64,000 bases of DNA from Guyanagaster necrorhizus (Eukaryota; Basidiomycota; Agaricomycetes; Agaricales; Physalacriaceae), in contig NW_025064884.1 of the NCBI RefSeq assembly GCF_019112545.1, positions 124,001-188,000 on the forward strand. Reading direction: 5' to 3'. The notes beneath the pieces are model-generated. The model had not been told where the DNA came from. It ran no database searches and saw nothing but the letters and a program-made list of their open reading frames with translations. Position numbers and translations under genes: made by a program. Numbering within the stretch: position 1 is the first letter of the stretch; each line of letters opens with the position of its first letter. Below, in pieces: positions 45,777 through 59,300 of this stretch.

Positions 45777-47401
45777 TCAAGGCGTAGATGTTATAGGGTA
45801 AGATAGCGCTTGTGTTAACTTGTCGGCGTTGTCGCCGCCGTGGTTCAAATGGACCGTGGGTGATTCAGATGGAACATAGAAAGTTTGTGGAAGTTCAGTA
45901 GTCCCGCTTCTATCATAGGGCCTCCACTGGAAATCCAATTCGGCGCATTCCATGTCGTAGTTGATCTCAAAGGCAGGGACAGAAGAAGAATCTGGACCTT
46001 CAGCAGGCGGATCGAAGTAGACGGGGCGAGAGACCAAATAACCGGGTCCTGGTGTAGAGAATATGTTTTGGAAACGGGACATATCTATTCCTTCTCTTCC
46101 GTGAAGATAAACATCAGAAATCGGAGCTTCGTCTTGTTTTATATCATCTGATGATTTACAATAGTCAGCAATGGGAATGTCCGAGCATGGCGCAGGCATG
46201 TGTTGAGAATACGGTGAAGCAAGGCTGTTGTGGGAAAGTTGAGAAGCACTGGCTGGTGGATTCCTGATATGGGCGTGTTCTGGGGTAGACACCATATCTT
46301 CAGCTGGTTGTGATGTATGACAAATGACCGTGAAGTTGTCGCACAATTCAGCAGAAAGGGGGAAGTCTGACGAGTCATGTTTGAATAGCTGAGAGTGTGA
46401 AGAATCAGATAAAAGATAAGAACACGGTCTTACAGCACCATGATGACACATGCTTGGATGTTGTTTGAGCGGTGTCGGCGATGGTGTTTGTGTTCTTGCC
46501 ACAAATGACGAAGGATGAAGGAAAGAAACCTGTGAAGCAGGACCAGGCCTAGTAAATGGGATGAAAGATAGTGAATGTATGTCATTGATTTGAGATAGTT
46601 TCGGCGAAACCGTGGGTCCGTCAGAATAAGAGAAAGTGGTAGCATGAGGTTCCACTCGTTCAACTTCAAGGGCACTGAACGCGAACGGGCTCTCCTCGTC
46701 ACAGAGAGATATCGTATCATGACCGTTTGGCTCTGTCAAACCAGACGACATGACAACTAACGGCTGCTCCGTAGAAGAAGGTAGGAGTAGACGCAATGGA
46801 TGTGTCTCGTGTAGCGATAGGAACGCATCGGATAGCCAACCAGGTAATATTTCGGCAGATCGATGATTGGTGGAGTTCTAGCAAGCTTCGCATAAGGGTG
46901 CCATGCAGGATAGCAGAAATCGGCAAGAACCTCTGGATAAAGCGTAGAAGCGTCCTCCCTTTCCCCTTCGCCCTGGGACACCAACCGCTGCTTCATCTTT
47001 ATGACAGCAAAATCCTTGCCTAGCCTTCGAGATTGGAGGGTATCATATGCATCCAGTGGCGTGGTGGGCATCATATAACTACTATTGGAAGATGAACCCG
47101 CCGAACGGGTCCGGTCGCGTCTCGCAGGAGAGCGATACGTGATATTCACAGTGTCCATCATGCGGTCAAATCGTGAATTGAGGCCCGTTCGCTGCGGTTT
47201 CGCTGCAGGGGTAATATCTGAAAGCAGTGAATCATTTGTTACACTGAAACTGATACAATGTACCCTGTATATGCGCAGACAGAGACGAGAATGTAGACTT
47301 GGACCTAGAAATACAGTCAAAGTATAGTTGTATCATGAGATGGATACATACCGTGATTCGCTCCGGTATGCCTCTGAAAACTTGCGTGAGCGTGCAGGCA
47401 T
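45777..47401 (-). CDS. Unknown Ser/Pro-rich protein, possibly truncated by an in-frame stop
   Basis: No family recognised. I rebuild it from an ATG at 47401 (MPARSRKFSEAYRSE), a short exon (RSKSTFSSLSAHIQ) and an exon beginning DITPAAKPQRTG. A 53-nt intron (GTTCTT...TTGCTAG) ends just before an exon starting NSTNHRSAEILPGWL. The long last exon is disordered, rich in Ser, Pro and His. It ends at TGA 45777-45779, but the same frame stays open for about 70 further codons of similar acidic, Pro-rich composition. The TGA may therefore be a nonsense change of an Arg CGA codon. Confidence 0.5.
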
Positions 47402-47861
47402 GTTTTCCAATAGTATCCAAGAAAATATTAAAAACGTTGCGGTGGTAGGAGATAAAGGGCAGAAGGCGATTGCAATTACACCGTCATTGTCACCTAACAT
47501 GATTGCCTTTATTATTTTCAGCTAGCCTACACAAATATCTTCTCAAAATCGTACCATAAGCAGATATCCTGGTTTTCATTATCACTGCTGAACACGTACC
47601 GGCCTCAGCGGTGACATATGTCGCGAATTCGAACGAGAACAGCGAAGACAGGCGACATTCGAGGAGCCGGCAATGGACGCAGCATCTGCACCAGTATCCA
47701 AGGACTGACAGAATCTGGGCTTCCAGCCTTCTGGTCACAAAAGATAAGCGATATATGAGCAAATTCTTATCGTCGACTTCGTAAGCCATTTTCTGCTTCC
47801 GCTTTATCATCAAGCCGGCTGATAAAACACAACCGATCTTTCTCTCCTTTCAACCGCGAGG
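47402..47861. other. Divergent promoter region
   Basis: About 460 bp between the unknown gene and the gamma-glutamyltranspeptidase start. No gene recognised. Confidence 0.5.
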
Positions 47862-50238
47862 ATGGAGTCCAGGTATCTCTTTGGGGAAGGAAAGACTGGC
47901 CGTGGTGAAATACCTCTGCCCGCATCGTCTTCGCTGGAGACTCGGAGGTCAAGGAAACCTCGCGTAGCATTCCTCTGCTGTTTTTTGGGTCTTCTGGCGT
48001 GGATCAGACTATGCCAACGACACCAACCACCAGATTCATGGGCCGTTACTCAGCAAAGTCGAAATCCTGCATATCTCATAGAAGCGGAACATGGTGCTGT
48101 CGCGTCGGAGAACAAGCGTTGCTCCGACATGGGGGTCGAGGTTCTCAAAGACGGGGGCAATGCTATAGATGCGGCCGTTAGTGTTACTTTCTGCGTTGGG
48201 GTTGTCAATATGTTCTCGTATGTCCCAAGTTCGTTATTTCTCCTTAATTCCTCATATCTAGGCCGATTCAGGTCTGGTATCGGCGGAGGCGGCTTCATGA
48301 CCGTTCGCATCCCATCTAAAGACGCCAACTCCTCTTCAGAAGTATTTGATATCGATTTCCGAGAAGTGGCTCCTGCGCTGTCGAACTCGTCCATGTTCTC
48401 GGGCGGATCGAATTCCTCAATGTTTGGAGGCCTATCGGTTGCCGTGCCAGGCGAACTTCGTGGACTGGAAGAGGCGCACAAGAGATGGGGAACAGTCCCA
48501 TGGAAGAGGCTTGTGCAACCCAGTGTCGACTTGGCTGCCGGTTGGCAAGTCGATAAGGAGTTGGGACGCAGGATTCCGGTGCGGAATAATTATTCTGACA
48601 TTCGCACTCTTTTGCAACTGACATATTTGTAGTGGTTCGTTGATTTGATGCTGGGAAATCCAGATTGGCGTGATATTTTTGCTCCGAATGGAGTGCTATT
48701 GAAAGAAGGAGAAATGATCAGAAGAACGAATTACTCTAGGACGCTTGCGACGATCGCTACTGGAGGTGCCGATGCTTTCTACAAAGTATGCTTTTAACAT
48801 GCTCTCTCACGTAGCTTGTACTTACCGTGTGTCAGGGCCCTATTGCAGATGCACTTGTTCAGAAGATCACTATGACTGGCGGCATCCTATCTCATGCTGA
48901 TCTCGAAGGGTACAAAGTAAAAGTGTCGCGAGCTCTCCAAGGAACTTATAGAGACCGCAAGATACATACCACCCATGCGCCCACCTCAGGACCCGGTGAG
49001 GGAGAAACCATTCCTTCCCTAGCTGGGCATCTGACAAGGTCTCCAGTCCTACTTCATATGCTCAATCTGATGGAAAAGTATGACTTAGAGACACGAGATG
49101 GTGTCAATACACATAGATCAGTTGAGGCAATGAAATTCGGGTTTTCAGCGCGGTCGGTGGTACCCTAGTGGTTTCCTGCAGCAGTTCTGACATCCTTTTA
49201 GTACTAGAATATGCGACCCTGGTTTCCAAAATATTACCGACATCATAAACTCTATATCCACCAAAACGTTCGCCAACATCATTTTCCCTAACATTACAGA
49301 TGTGAGGCATCCTTCTACCAAGCTTGGTATTACATTCACGTAGTACTCAGGGTCATACACATCCACCCGATTATTACAACCCTAAATATGATGTCTTGAC
49401 AGATCATGGAACGGTGAGTACCCATGACACTGTATATAATAACAGCAGACTGATCGTGAATATCAGAGTCATACATCCATAGTCGACAAAAATGGCATGG
49501 CAGTCTCGTTAACATCCACCATAAACCTTGTTTTTGGGTCAGAGGTTCTTGACCCAGTGACCGGTGTCATTCTGAACGACGAAGTACTGCGTTACTCCAT
49601 TTGCCAGTGTTTTACTCATTCAATACATTTAGATGGATGACTTCAGTGTCCCTGGGACGCCCAATGGATTCGGGTTATGGCCCTCACCATGTATGCTGAG
49701 TTCCTGTTCTATTTTGTTCTCCTGATGTGTAGTTCCAAAGACAACTATCCTGAGCCCGGAAAGCGTCCCCTATCGTCAACAACACCAACGATCATCGAGA
49801 ATGCCGATGGGTCCTTCTACCTGAGCATCGGTGGTTCTGGAGGCTCTCGAATCTTTCCGGCTGTCTTCCAGGTGATATTAAATCTTGAGTGGGGCTTGGA
49901 TCTCAGCTCTGCAATTGAATTCGGCCGACTTCATAATCAATTATATCCTCTTTTCTTGGATGCAGACAATGTATATCCCAGCGACATTCTAGATGATTTG
50001 AGACGTAGAGGGCACAATGTCATCGGTATGTTCATGACTTGACCAGAATCCACGTTACTGACTTTTGATAGTCGCCGATGTAAATCGTGTTGCCTCCGCT
50101 GTGAACGGTGTCATGATAAAGGACGGGAAGATTTTTGGTATGTGCTTTATCCTGCTCACAGTTTGTTAACGCTTTCTCATGATTGAGCTTGCAGCTGCGA
50201 GCGACTCCCGTAAAAATGGGATAGCAGCAGGATATTAA
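47862..50238 (+). CDS. Gamma-glutamyltranspeptidase (type II membrane protein)
   Basis: Breaks down glutathione and gamma-glutamyl conjugates; the yeast homologue works in the vacuole. A signal anchor ([16 protein letters not shown]) follows a short Arg-rich tail. Diagnostic parts: [38 protein letters not shown], the autocleavage Thr in [14 protein letters not shown], and substrate-loop GGSGGSRI. About ten introns. Stops seen in raw reading near 49170 and 49340 fall inside introns (GTCGGT...TTTTAG; GTGAGG...CTCAG), so the gene looks intact. It ends at TAA 50236-50238. Confidence 0.9.
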
Positions 50239-50740
50239 TGATACGGACTCAATAAATCTAAATTTGCAAGCGGCAAGTACCCATTGACATAGGCCATGAA
50301 GACGGCCTTTCGGATTTATATCATGCATAGGAAACATCACGTGCTTTGTCATCCGGGGTGACCGGCCCGCGCGACGACGTACTGCTATTAGTTGGATACG
50401 ACTCAGTATGAGTTGGGCATATGTGGCTAAGTATTCCATCATCCATTTTACTACGCAAACTTTCGGTAGGTTTGTAGTTGTATCGATATTACACTGTCAC
50501 TAGTTCTTTCGCTGCTAGCCTAAAGATTTCCAAGTGTTCATCAGCGAAACGTCCAATCCGGTTGATTTTCGCTAATGCTCATCATGCGTCTATGCGTTGC
50601 CTTCTGTGGTAGTCGCTTTATATCATCATATCTTAACCGGCGCTACCTCGCTGAAGTGTGTTCCCGCAATCGCGAAATTTATCCAGCCCGGTGCTTTTGT
50701 ATATAAATCCCACTACGAGGAGTGCGTGTTGACTTGGAGA
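50239..50740. promoter_or_regulatory. Promoter region of the mannanase gene
   Basis: About 500 bp with no gene. TATATAAA at 50700-50707 is 34-41 bp upstream of the ATG. Confidence 0.45.
50700..50707 (+). promoter_or_regulatory. TATA box of the mannanase gene
   Basis: TATATAAA close upstream of ATG 50741, a good match for a strongly expressed secreted enzyme. Confidence 0.55.
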
Positions 50741-52767
50741 ATGCATCTACTCGTATTTTTATCTCTGGGGACCTTCCTGTGCTCTGCACTCGCCGCTGCT
50801 CCTGAGTGGGGTCAATGTGGTGGCATTGGATGGACAGGAGATACCAGTTCGTGACTTGACAATGATTCCGAATGCTGGTCATAACCTGACGCCATGACGA
50901 CAGCTTGCGTTAGCGGCACAGTTTGCACAATTCTCAACGATTGGTATTATCAATGTCTGCCCGGAACGGCCACATCGACAATCGTTTCTACTACATCAAC
51001 AACCGTTTCTACCACTTCTCTCACAATTACTGCGTCAAGCACTGCTTTGCCATCTCCTACCGGTTTTGTAACAACCTCAGGTACAGAGTTCCGCCTTAAC
51101 GGTGCCAAATTCACTGTTTTTGGGTAAGACGTTTGCATCGTTATACTATGGTCTAAGGAATATCATCATAGCGCCAACTCATACTGGGTCGGGCTGATGG
51201 GTTACAGCACCTCTGATATGAATACTGCCTTCGCAGACATCGCGGCTACAGGTGCCACTGCCGTCCGCACATGGTAAGCTTTGGTAAAGGATGTCACCGT
51301 ATCCGTATCTCAGTGTGCGTTCTGCCTTTAGGGGCTTCAATGAAGTAACAAGTCCTAACGGAATTTATTACCAAAGCTGGTCTGGAAGTACGCCAACCGT
51401 CAACACAGGTTCTACAGGCCTTCAAAACTTTGGTGCGTTCAAAGAGTAGCTGAAGGTAAAGATATCTGATCTGTGGCTTAATTTAGATGCTGTCGTTGCT
51501 GCTGCTGCTGCGAATGGTCTACGGCTTATTGTTGCCCTGTACGTACTTGTTTTGTCTAGAATATTTTGCTCTGATTCTTTTGATTAGAACGAACAACTGG
51601 TAGAGGTGTTGAAACTACAGAGCTCTTCATGTTGACGACGTATCTTAGGTCTGACTACGGCGGAATGGACGTATACGTTGACCAAATTGTCGGATCTGGC
51701 TCTGCGCACGATTTATTCTATACCAACAGTGCTGTCATAGTAAGTGATCTCAGAAGTGGTGCTTTTCCACTGTCTCTAGATGAGCATGGATCTGTAGTCT
51801 GCCTACAAGAATTATGTCAACACTTTTGTCTCGCGCTATGTCAACGAACCCACCATTTTAGCTTGGGAACTTGCAAATGAACCTAGGTGCGCGGGAAGCT
51901 CGGGGTACGTGTATGAAAGTTAGATGCCTTCCCATTTGGACACTGAAGTTCTGAACAGAATAACGTCAGGATCATGCACTACAACGACCATCACAGAATG
52001 GGCCACAGAAATTTCGGCGTATATCAAGTCGATCGATTCCAACCATCTGGTTGCGATAGGAGATGAGGGATTCTACAACGAACCTAGTGCACCAACTTAT
52101 CCATATCAGTAAGTGCTATTCCTCGAATTGTGCTCGTGCGTAGATTGAACTAATACTTTTGGATTCAGAGGTGGTGAAGGCATCGACTTCAATGCAAATT
52201 TAGCCATTGGTAGCCTTGATTTCGGTACATTTCATGTGTGTGCTTTATTGAGAAAACATCCCAGTTCTCTTGTTCAAGTACTTACTACATCCCTAGTCCT
52301 ATCCCGTACGTCCACTTCCTCTAGCGGTAACCAACTTCCGATCTTAAATGACTGCAGATCAGTTGGGGTCAAACCAGCGACCCTCAAGGATGGGGCACGC
52401 AATGGATCGCTGATCATGCAACGTCGATGACGGCTGCCGGAAAACCCGTGATCATAGAGGAGTTTGGAGTTACCAGCAACCAGGATACTGTTTACACCGC
52501 CTGGTATCAGGAAGTTGTCTCTTCGGGTCTTACTGGCGCTCTTATCTGGTAAGAAACTTCCTCCTTACGTTGTTGAAGAAATTGAATATTTTGCAGGCAA
52601 GCTGGTTCTTATTTATCATCGTACGTTCTGCGTCAATTGTTTCAATGGAATTATTAAAACTCTATCATAGCGGAAGTACCCCGGACGACGGATATGCCAT
52701 TTATCCTGGCGATCCCGTATATGCACTAGAAACCTCCTATGCGGCTATATTGAAAGCTCGAGCGTAA
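50741..52767 (+). CDS. Secreted CBM1-GH5 endo-beta-1,4-mannanase
   Basis: Cuts plant-cell-wall mannan. Signal peptide ([16 protein letters not shown]), then a family 1 cellulose-binding module ([31 protein letters not shown]), a Ser/Thr linker, and the GH5 (subfamily 7-like) domain from [15 protein letters not shown]. The acid/base Glu is in AWELANEPR and the nucleophile in [10 protein letters not shown], so it should be active. About 13 introns. The motif FHSYPISWGQ is spread over three exons, the middle one only 9 nt (TCCTATCCC, 52296-52304). It is a typical enzyme of wood- and litter-decaying Agaricomycetes, and would be expected to respond to carbon source. Confidence 0.9.
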
Positions 52768-52921
52768 AATCGAGCGGCTTGCCCTGATTTGATTAGTAAA
52801 ATATAAAAATAGTATCGTTGTCACGATACCTTGAACCTGACACGTCAACTTCATTTTGCTCTTCCGCGTACTTCGTACTTTAAGGGTATAATCAGTCAAC
52901 AAAGGGCATAAAGTGACATTA

Positions 52922-54293
52922 ATGGAAGATATTGACTGGGGATTGCTCTCATCGTATGCCGGGTTGTTGACATTAGCGAGTACGTCTATATACCTGGGCT
53001 CTTTTGGCTCTCTGCCTGTATGTGCGGCGAAAGAGGCTGGTGGACGAACTTATAAATATCTTGGCCTTGCAGAATCCGAAGGGAAGTGAAGGTGAAGAAG
53101 GAGATGAAGATGTGGACGTCGAGATGGTATCCTCGGAGGATGCATGGTTGTTCCCACTAGTGAGCTTTTCCACATTTTCGACGGCTGAACCTGAGATGCG
53201 AGATGGAAGATTGGATCTGGGACACTTCTTGGTCTGTATACGATCATTCAATACTTTGGAAAGGAGTGGATCAACTGGCTTCTTGGGATATATTTCTCTA
53301 TCGCTGGGATGGGTTCTGTTTGGAAGGTTAGGCTTTGCCATTGAGCTTTTTATACTCAGCCTGAGTCTGGTTTTCTAGTCGTCGATCTCGTTGTACGTCT
53401 TCTTAGTGGGACAAAATCGATGGAAGAAACATGGAAAGCATACCTTTACTATCCATAAAGATAACCACAGTACGTCTTCGAATAGCATATCTTCTCTAAG
53501 ACTGAGAATTTTTCTACAGAAATTTTATCTCTCTCTTGGCGTATGCCTACATTATTCCTACTACCTCTATCCATTATACCCTCGGCACTATATACGTTCT
53601 CGGCCACGAGTCGAAAGTCTGTTCTTCTTACAGATATATTGTCACTCTCCTTTTCTCACAACGCACTGTCCCTCCTTAAAATCGACTCTTTCAAGACAGG
53701 CACAATACTCTTGACCGGCCTCTTCTTCTATGACATTTGGTGGGTCTTTGGGACTAGAGTGGTGAGTTAAAAAGGTTTCAGACTCAATGCCTTTTCCTGA
53801 CGTTCCAATGTGTCTGCCTGTCCAGATGGTCGAAGTAGCGACCACACTAGACGTTCCCATCAAGCTGTTATGGCCCAAATCTATGACCTTGTCGGACTCG
53901 CGGGGTTTTACGATGCTTGGATTAGGTGATGTTGTCATCCCTGGTGCATTCATAGCTCTTGCCCTGCGGTACGACTACCATCGTTTCTCTGGCCAATCCC
54001 ACAGCGGATCCCAGTTTTCCAGACCTTACTTTTATGTTTCCCTATCAGCTTACGTGGCTGGCTTGGTAACGACGCTGTCAGTGATGCACTTTTTCGGCAA
54101 GGCGCAACCGGCGCTGCTGTATCTAAGTCCTGCATGCATCCTGTCCTTTGTGATCACGGCGTTCTGCCGCGGAGAGCTTTCTGAAGCGTGGGACTGGAGC
54201 GACGCACCGCCGCCGGCGTCGAAAGACCAGGGGGCTGGAGATCCTATGGAAGAGAAAGCAGCGGAAGGCGGAAGTTCCGAATTGAAAGACTAG
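52922..54293 (+). CDS. Signal peptide peptidase (intramembrane aspartyl protease)
   Basis: An ER presenilin-type protease that cleaves signal peptides and other helices within the membrane. The active-site motifs are intact: YDIWWVFGT (YD), LGLGDVVIPG (GxGD) and QPALLYL (PAL). An acidic linker (EGEEGDEDVDVE) and SSEDAWLFPL precede the first core helix. Introns are required at the SLP|NPKG join, after WLFPL, after GSVWK, before ILSLSWRMP and after FGTRV. The C-terminus is Glu/Ser/Pro-rich and ends at 54293. Nine hydrophobic segments fit the family. Confidence 0.9.
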
Positions 54294-56320
54294 GAGGTCC
54301 CTACGATTCCGAACACTTTACCTGTCGCAGGCTTGGTGGAATTGAGCAGTTCATAGGCTAATTGTTGATTTCTGCCACACGACGTCGAAAATGATCAGAA
54401 CCGTATTGATTCGGGATCCGGGAGCCTCGGATGTATATGATCGATGTCTTTTTTTTCATTTTCCGTTCTCCCCTGACAAAATCGCATGCTGTGGCAATGG
54501 ATGTGAGTACTTAAAAAAAAAAAGTCATCATTTGGATATACCATTGGCTCGCGGATACGGAGCTCTGGTGGAGTGGGGAAGGAAAGGAAAAGACGACACA
54601 CCCTGCTGTTCATTCTGCACTTGCCTCAACTACTAGTATGTTTTTACGACGCTTTTTCTGCTATTACTTCTCCTGCCTAATCAGGCACCACACGGAAGGG
54701 CCCTCGGATGGTAAATCCGTTTTGCAACGTTGTCCTGTGCTTGGTCATGAGGACCCCGAGTCGGGGGGGGGGGATAGTGGGGCGTCTGGTAAAGTTGAGT
54801 AGCACTGGCCGGAAGATGGAGAGAAATAGGGAGAAAGGAAATCAGTGCATACCACATATGAAAGATCCTTATATACTGTACGATAAGGAATAAGGGGCTG
54901 TATGTTCTGATAACAATACCGGCGTCGAGGCATTATCTTAGATTCAGATACATGTATGGGGATGTCTTGACGTGAAGCGGCACCGGTGCGTCTATGTACT
55001 ATATAGCCCACACATTCGCTAACAGATCACCTCCAATATTGACGCCGCTCCCATGGGGTTTCATGCACATGGCTCATTGATATGGCACCGTTGACGTACT
55101 TGAGTGCCACGAGTTGTTACTCCTCAGCAGTGGAATGCTGTTTTTTATGTTCTTGAGGAAATGCCGCGCACGACATCCCACAAAAAAGAAAGGATTTCGA
55201 AACCCGTATAGCTAATGAAAGCACAAGGAAGAATCGGAGCGACTACCGCGGCTAGTATCAAGGGTCCTGGGCTGGGCTGACGCCCTTTGGAAGGAATAAA
55301 TATGTCCCAGAATTACAGATGGAGAATTAGTAGAACATGTCAATTCAGCAGACAAACAGTCCAGGGAACTTTTTGACTTATAGAAACGGAAGCGCAAAAA
55401 CTGCATGTGAGAACGAAGGGGACGAACGTTGACACTGAATCATGCTCGAAGGACGAATGATGGCGGCCCGATGGCAAACGGGAATAGAGAACCTGTTGTT
55501 AGGAGCGTACGTTATACACTGGGAGATTGAAGGGCTGACAGACTGTTTAGTCGTCACACACTGTAAAGTGAGTGTGTATCTGGGTGAGATCTCGTATATG
55601 AGATCTCGGGCGTTTCCGAGATGGTGGCTGTAAACAGGAACAAAGTGCAGAAAGAACACTCGGAGCTTGCATCAAGAAACAACACCAGCTTGCTGCATTG
55701 TCGTTCACTTCATTCAAGGTTTCAGAGGCAATGTCATGTTGAAACACAACTGAAAAGGAAAATACTAATATACAGAGTAAAGTCTAGATGTGCCTGAGGG
55801 CGGAAGCGGATATAAAAGTTAGTTTCTTCTGCAAATCATGTTGAGGGAATAGCACAAGGAACCTGCTGCAATTGGATGAGTTTCCGGCTCAAAGATCGGG
55901 ACAAAGATGAAAGTCGGCAAATTGTGTCCGAACGCGGATCGGAAACTGAATCAAAGCGGAATATGATAATCCAGGTGTCCCGGGTCCGCATGCTACGGAC
56001 CGCTGGGTGTAAACAGTGGTATAGCCAGTCACCTAGCTATTTCCAGTCGAAGCTATTTGGAGTTGCTCTTTTCCCTGGTTCCTCCTTGCCACTGTCGACG
56101 AAGCCGCACCTTTACTCGCCGCCGCTGTCGTCGTCAACGCCGTCGAGGTCGTCATCTCCGGCGCTGCCTCTGCCTGGTATCTATTACGTCTGTACGTCCG
56201 ACCGTCACCTTGGCCTCGGCCGCTACCGTTCTGGTTGGTTTCATGCTTTTCACTGTTTCGGACGGCACCCACGCTCATTCTTCACAGGGACTAGCATCGA
56301 CGGGACCGTTGCTACCGCCA
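54294..56320. other. Intergenic and 5' leader region of the GATA-factor gene
   Basis: About 2 kb without a clear gene. A run of about ten G lies near 54765 and an A-run near 54520. TATAAAAG at 55811-55818 is followed 58 bp later by an ATG (55876) whose frame could be an upstream ORF or a first exon of the GATA-factor gene. Long leaders with upstream ORFs are common for such regulators. Confidence 0.4.
55811..55818 (+). promoter_or_regulatory. Possible TATA box of the GATA-factor gene
   Basis: TATAAAAG about 500 bp upstream of the chosen start; the distance implies a long leader or an unrecognised first exon. Confidence 0.35.
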
Positions 56321-59300
56321 ATGCGGGGTTTCATGGATGCATCATTCTCTCGGTCATGGTCGCCGGCCAGTCGGCCTACTGTGAATACCTCCATATCCAA
56401 CGGCCATCCATCTCTATCGACTTCATCCGAGAACAGTCCACATCTTGGCTCAATACCGCCCTCAGCACAATCGTCACCGTGGGCACATAATGCGCCGCTT
56501 GCTCCAAGCCAGTCTTCTTCCCACTTCCTGCTCTCTTCCAGTCCGCGCAATTCGCTCACATCAGAACAGAGCAACACAGTCAATTCCTTACCGCCGGAGT
56601 GGAGCAATATTTTTTCTGCTCCGCTCAATCCAACAGTTTTTGCAACCCTGGCCGCCAACGGCGTCCTGGGCCCTGTGTCACCGCCTCTTCCAGGCCATTC
56701 AGCAAGTTTGCCCACGAACCCTTTCCATGCCAACTTCCCCCCGCCGAATTCTCGACCACGGCTCCCTAATATTGATGTTACGGGCCAGCCAAGCGCTACA
56801 GGTCAGTGGTCTGAGGCGTCTCTCTCTTATACTTCCCCATCCAACATGTCTTCCCGACCGCCTCTCTCACGCTCGACCTCGTCCTTGAGCAACGCCGCCG
56901 CTAAATCCAAAGCTTCTGCAAGCGCTGGTACACTTTCCAAGTCGTCGCGACCTGCCGATAATCTCCCTAGACATCCCAACTTTAGTGACGAACGTCGCCG
57001 TGTAGCCAGTCGAAACGTCCTAGTTAACGCAATTCCTATAGGTCGCACAGACGACGGTCCCGTTTCCCCTAATTTTGACCCAGCACCAAATGGTCGGTCT
57101 GGCGCACTCAATTCGCCGCTAGATTACTCTGTAGGACTTACATTCCCAGGTGAGCGTTCAAATACGAGACTTCCCCCCTCCCTATGGATGTCTCCGGCTT
57201 CCACCGCCCCCGTAACCTCTACGATGCATGATTCGCTAAACCGTCCCCCAATATCTGCTGTCACAGACACTTCAACTTCAAGCCGCTCGGTATTCCCTCA
57301 GTCACCCATCTCACCCGCCTCACCATCAGAGTCTAAATCCACCTTCTTCTCTGACATTCTGTCAGATGGGATATTCGGACCACAGGGAACATCGCAGGCT
57401 GCTAGCCCTTTCACCTCACCCCCAATGTCTGGTTCACCGGATTTAATTCCTTCTAATATACCAGACCAAGATCCCGAACAGTTGGCCAAAGACGACCCCC
57501 TTGCAACTCAAGTCTGGAAAATGTATGCGCGAACGAAGGCAACATTACCTCATGCGCAACGGATGGAGAACCTCACCTGGCGGATGATGGCGCTGGCTTT
57601 GAAGAAGAAGAAGGAAGAGGAAGACAGGGAGAAGCAGAGTCCTATATCGGTTAAGACTGAAGTGACGTCTCCATCTGAGCTCGGACAGCATGCATCCTCG
57701 GATACTCCTTCTGGAGAGAAAAAGGAGCCTGATGAGCGTGGGCGAAGAATTGATAAAGGAAAAGCCAAAGTTCGAGTTGTGGGCTTCGACGGCGCCAATC
57801 AGGATGGTGAAGAACAAGAGTGGGTTCCATTTTGTCTCTGGTTCCGAATCGTATTTAAAGGTATTTCATTAGTGTCGTTCCTATGGATTGGAGATCAATA
57901 AGCCGATCCAGATCTCGGATATCCATGGACTGGCGACCAACCAGTCGCTCGCGTTCGCGGCCGCCTGAATCTGCAGACACGTTTGAAGGCATGATGATGG
58001 CACCATTCGAATCTCGTTTTGCGTTTCCCACAATAGGTCATGGATCATTACCTGATTCGTTCAAGGTACCTTCTTCAAAGCCTACAGGAACATCAATGCT
58101 CTCGGCTACACGACGTAGTCCCCCCCAGAGGAGCACCGAACTTCCTTCTGTTTACGAAGAACATATTGATGCAGATTCGCGATATTTAAACAATCTTAAC
58201 TTCAATCATCCCATGTCGAGCTTTGATTCCCCCGCGTTCGGCCCATCCTCCCTTCCGTCGTTTGGCCTTCATAGCCTTCCACGTCTGCCCCCTGGCAACT
58301 CCCCCGAGCCTTCTTTCCCTCGACACATTCGCAAGACGAGCTTTGACCACACGGTATCCAAAGACAACGTCCTCTCCGGTTTGAAGGGCCGCCATCAAGT
58401 CAATGGGAAGCCTCTATCTCCAGACAGCTTAGCGGGCACGAAACGCCCTGCGGATGCGCCCCATGCCGAAAGCATGCTTCGTGCTGATCCTTCCGATGTT
58501 GAGGGCACTCTATTATCCAACTCCCACTCGCAGGCCCAGGAGGGCTCCGCAAACGACAATTTCGAAAGCTCCAGTCCGTTTCCTACATCCTCATTCCATT
58601 TCTCATTCCCACCCTATGACGGTATGTTCGATATCCCGGGTACCGGACCTTCGGGGGATATCACTCCTATGCTCCCTTCTGCCGACGGAAGCAATACAGG
58701 TGAAGGTCAATATCATGGCTCCACAAGGTCTTCTGTTAGTGGAGTCCCATTCCATCCTGGTTCTGTTGGCTCTACGGGGGAAGGCTTGTCGACTTCATCT
58801 GCTCTGGCTGACAAGTTTGGTCAGTTGAATGCAAATAACGATGATTCCGCCCTGGACTTCCAGCTAATGCGATTAGTATACCCAACTTTGGACCAATCGG
58901 GATCTATGTCTCCGTACACCCATGTGGATCCAACGCAGATTCTCAATGTCGGGGATGGATATCCAGCATTCCATGCGAGTCCTTCCAGTGATGGCTGGGG
59001 TGGCGGGCTTGGTTCGAGTTCGAACGCTTCTCCCGAGCCTTATAATGCATCAAATGCATCTACACCGCCCTCTGCTGAGGGTATTGTAGAAGGAATGCGA
59101 GGGTCCGGCAGGAAATTCATTTCTCTGAAGGGAGGTGACCACCAGAGGAAGAAATCTTTGCCTGGTGCTGTAACGTCACCGAAACTAGGATTGCGGTCAT
59201 CGACTAGCACACCTGACCTTTCGGACAACCGAGATGGGGCTAATGGGAAAGAAGGCGACACTCCGACGCTATGTACAAATTGTCAGACAACTAATACGCC

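Noticed and set aside
49140..49345. Several stops in the gamma-glutamyltranspeptidase suggesting a pseudogene
   Set aside because: They fall within introns whose borders restore FSARTRICDP and NITDGHTHPP in phase; catalytic motifs are intact.
56057..56320. Upstream part of the AreA ORF as real N-terminus
   Set aside because: The translation is an Arg/Cys-rich run unlike AreA N-termini and looks like an intron or leader read in frame.
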